25,808 nt of DNA, taken from assembly GCA_044867875.1 (NCBI GenBank), contig JBIOVR010000292.1, forward strand, positions 1 to 25,808. Direction: 5' to 3'. The notes beneath the pieces were generated by a model. It saw only the letters and a program-made list of their open reading frames with translations, was not told the origin of the DNA and ran no database searches. Both the position numbers and the translations under genes were made by a program. This DNA is from VBAS01 sp044867875. Lineage in GTDB: Bacteria; Bacteroidota; Bacteroidia; Chitinophagales; Chitinophagaceae. Each line of letters begins with the position of its first letter. Within the stretch, counting starts at the first letter, position 1. This document shows positions 24,179 to 25,808 of the stretch, one piece after another.

Positions 24179-25808
24179 ATGTATAAAATTTTCAAGGCAA
24201 TATTAATTTTAAATTTTTCATTATTAATTATTAATTCAGTCAATGCTCAATTCAAACACCAAGATACACTACGTGGCAGCAACGGACAGGGAAGAGATTG
24301 GTGGGATGTGATGACATATAAAATTCAGGTTACACCGGATTATAATACAAAATCCATTACAGGATCAAACGAAATAACATTTAAGGTTACAAAACAACCA
24401 AAGAATGGGATGATGCAGATCGACCTGCAACAACCATTATCAATTGATAAAATTCTCCTCGATGATAAAAAGATATCTAAAATTAAACGAGAAGGAAATG
24501 TTTACTGGATCGATTTGGAGAAAAAGAAATTTAGTATTTCAGGTGCAGGGGGTATGGAACAGGCTTACAAGCTATTGATTTTTTATAGTGGTAATCCGGT
24601 TGTCGCAAAGCGACCACCCTGGGACGGTGGTTGGATTTTTACTAAAGACGCAAAGGGACGACCATGGATGAGTGTCGCTTGCCAGGGATTGGGTGCTAGT
24701 GCATGGTATCCTTGCAAAGACTATCAAGGTGATGAACCCGATAACGGTGCCGCAATTATAATCTCGGCCCCAGACTCACTAGTTGCAGTTGCAAATGGAA
24801 ATGGTGGAAAGGGAAAAGTTGAAACAATATCCCATGATCTGAATTCAACTTATCTCTGGCAGGTAAAAAATCCAATTAATAACTACAACATCATTCCCTA
24901 TATCGGCAAATATGTGAACTGGAAAGAAATATATATGGGTGAAAAAGGAAAACTTATTTGTGACTACTGGGTACTTGATTATAATTTAGAAAAAGCAAAA
25001 GAACAATTTAAACAAGTGCCAATGATGCTCAAAGCCTTTGAATATTGGTTCGGGCCCTACCCTTTTTATGAAGATGGCTATAAATTGATCGAAGCTCCAC
25101 ATCTAGGAATGGAACATCAAAGTGCCGTTGCTTATGGTAATGGTTTTAAAAATGGTTATCGTGGTAGGGATCTTTCTGGCTCTGCTGCTGGTTGGGGATT
25201 GAAATGGGATTTTATAATTGTACATGAAAGCGGTCATGAATGGTTTGCAAACAACATAACAACGATCGATATAGCTGATATGTGGGTGCATGAAGGATTT
25301 ACCAATTATTCTGAAACTTTATTCACTGAATATTATTATGGCAAAGAAGCGGGCAACGATTATTGTATTGGCACAAGAAAGTTGATCACGAATGATAAAC
25401 CGATCATTGGCCCATACGGAGTAAATAAAGAAGGTAGTGGCGATATGTATTATAAAGGCGGAAACATGTTGCATACCATCCGCCAGGTCATTAATGATGA
25501 TGAAAAATTCAGAGCAATATTAAGAGGATTGAATTTTAAATTTTATCACTCAGTTGTAACTACAAAGCAAATTGAAAGCTATATGTCTGAGCAATCAGGC
25601 AAGGATCTTTCAAAAATATTTGATCAGTATCTGCGAACAACAATGATCCCCGTTCTTGAATATAAATTTACCGGCGATAATATGTACTATCGTTGGACAA
25701 ATTGTGTAGCAGGATTTAATATGCCTGTTAAGCTTGATGGAATAGATGACTGGCTAAAAGCAACTACAGAATGGAAAACCGTGGCTGTGACTTCAGGTAT
25801 ATTAAAAG
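24179..25808 (+). CDS. M1-family metallopeptidase (aminopeptidase N-like), C-terminus cut by window edge
   Basis: A secreted zinc aminopeptidase of the M1 family; 543 codons are present and the gene runs off the window. The start ATG at 24179 gives a signal peptide (ends SVNAQ, about residue 24). The N-terminal beta domain precedes the exopeptidase-type motif GMEHQSAVAYGN (a variant of GAMEN). The zinc site is HESGH followed after 18 residues by Glu (WVHEGFTNYSE), exactly the HExxH-x18-E spacing of M1 enzymes. The catalytic-side Tyr probably lies in GDMYYKGGNML. The gene is divergent from the solute-binding protein gene, with only 41 nt between the two ATGs. It likely degrades peptides in the periplasm or at the surface. 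Confidence 0.94.
   Translation, partial: MYKIFKAILILNFSLLIINSVNAQFKHQDTLRGSNGQGRDWWDVMTYKIQVTPDYNTKSITGSNEITFKVTKQPKNGMMQIDLQQPLSIDKILLDDKKISKIKREGNVYWIDLEKKKFSISGAGGMEQAYKLLIFYSGNPVVAKRPPWDGGWIFTKDAKGRPWMSVACQGLGASAWYPCKDYQGDEPDNGAAIIISAPDSLVAVANGNGGKGKVETISHDLNSTYLWQVKNPINNYNIIPYIGKYVNWKEIYMGEKGKLICDYWVLDYNLEKAKEQFKQVPMMLKAFEYWFGPYPFYEDGYKLIEAPHLGMEHQSAVAYGNGFKNGYRGRDLSGSAAGWGLKWDFIIVHESGHEWFANNITTIDIADMWVHEGFTNYSETLFTEYYYGKEAGNDYCIGTRKLITNDKPIIGPYGVNKEGSGDMYYKGGNMLHTIRQVINDDEKFRAILRGLNFKFYHSVVTTKQIESYMSEQSGKDLSKIFDQYLRTTMIPVLEYKFTGDNMYYRWTNCVAGFNMPVKLDGIDDWLKATTEWKTVAVTSGILK

Overview
The window is AT-rich, with closely packed genes. It carries a SusC/SusD pair, N-terminal signal peptides on almost every secreted enzyme, promoters of the TAnnTTTG type and few Shine-Dalgarno sequences. 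Together these point to a Bacteroidota bacterium. The neighbour set (MutS2-like protein, lipoprotein MsrA, M1 peptidase, DUF4440 protein) is what I would expect in the Chitinophagaceae, but that family assignment is an inference.

Bases 1-16215 hold a pectin utilisation locus, almost entirely on the minus strand. Its core is one long run, susC-like, susD-like, PL1 pectate lyase, CE12 rhamnogalacturonan acetylesterase, esterase-CE8 fusion, CE8-esterase fusion, Gfo/Idh/MocA oxidoreductase, GH43 glycosidase (15882 down to 2027). From the pectate lyase onward the genes overlap by 4 nt or are a few nt apart. A DUF4440 gene (1920-1483) and a GH28 polygalacturonase (1316 to the window edge, truncated) follow as probable separate units. 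The enzyme set fits pectin that is heavily methyl- and acetyl-esterified. CE8, CE12 and two further alpha/beta-hydrolase domains would strip the esters, and GH28 and PL1 would cut the homogalacturonan backbone. GH43 would trim arabinan-type side chains, and SusC/SusD would import the oligomers.

The locus shows no hybrid two-component or sigma/anti-sigma regulator. Instead a LacI-family regulator is divergent from susC (16216-17262), and a second LacI-family gene converges on it 4 nt away (17267-18286). The GH28 and susC upstream regions, 14.6 kb apart, share a 34-bp element (28/34 identical, including 16 consecutive bases) that ends in an 8-bp palindrome. In both, a TAGnATTG box lies at exactly the same distance. 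This is a strong candidate operator tying the two units into one regulon.

Bases 18300-25808 are housekeeping or unrelated genes: a two-CBS-domain protein, a MutS2-like ATPase that lacks a visible Smr domain, a lipoprotein methionine sulfoxide reductase A, a solute-binding lipoprotein whose gene is interrupted by an apparent 1-nt frameshift right after its signal-peptide region, and the first part of an M1 metallopeptidase. Two clear intrinsic terminators (18871-18887, 21935-21959) separate units. A bipartite repeat with fixed spacing lies just upstream of both the DUF4440 gene and mutS2. I found no tRNA, rRNA, CRISPR array or insertion sequence.
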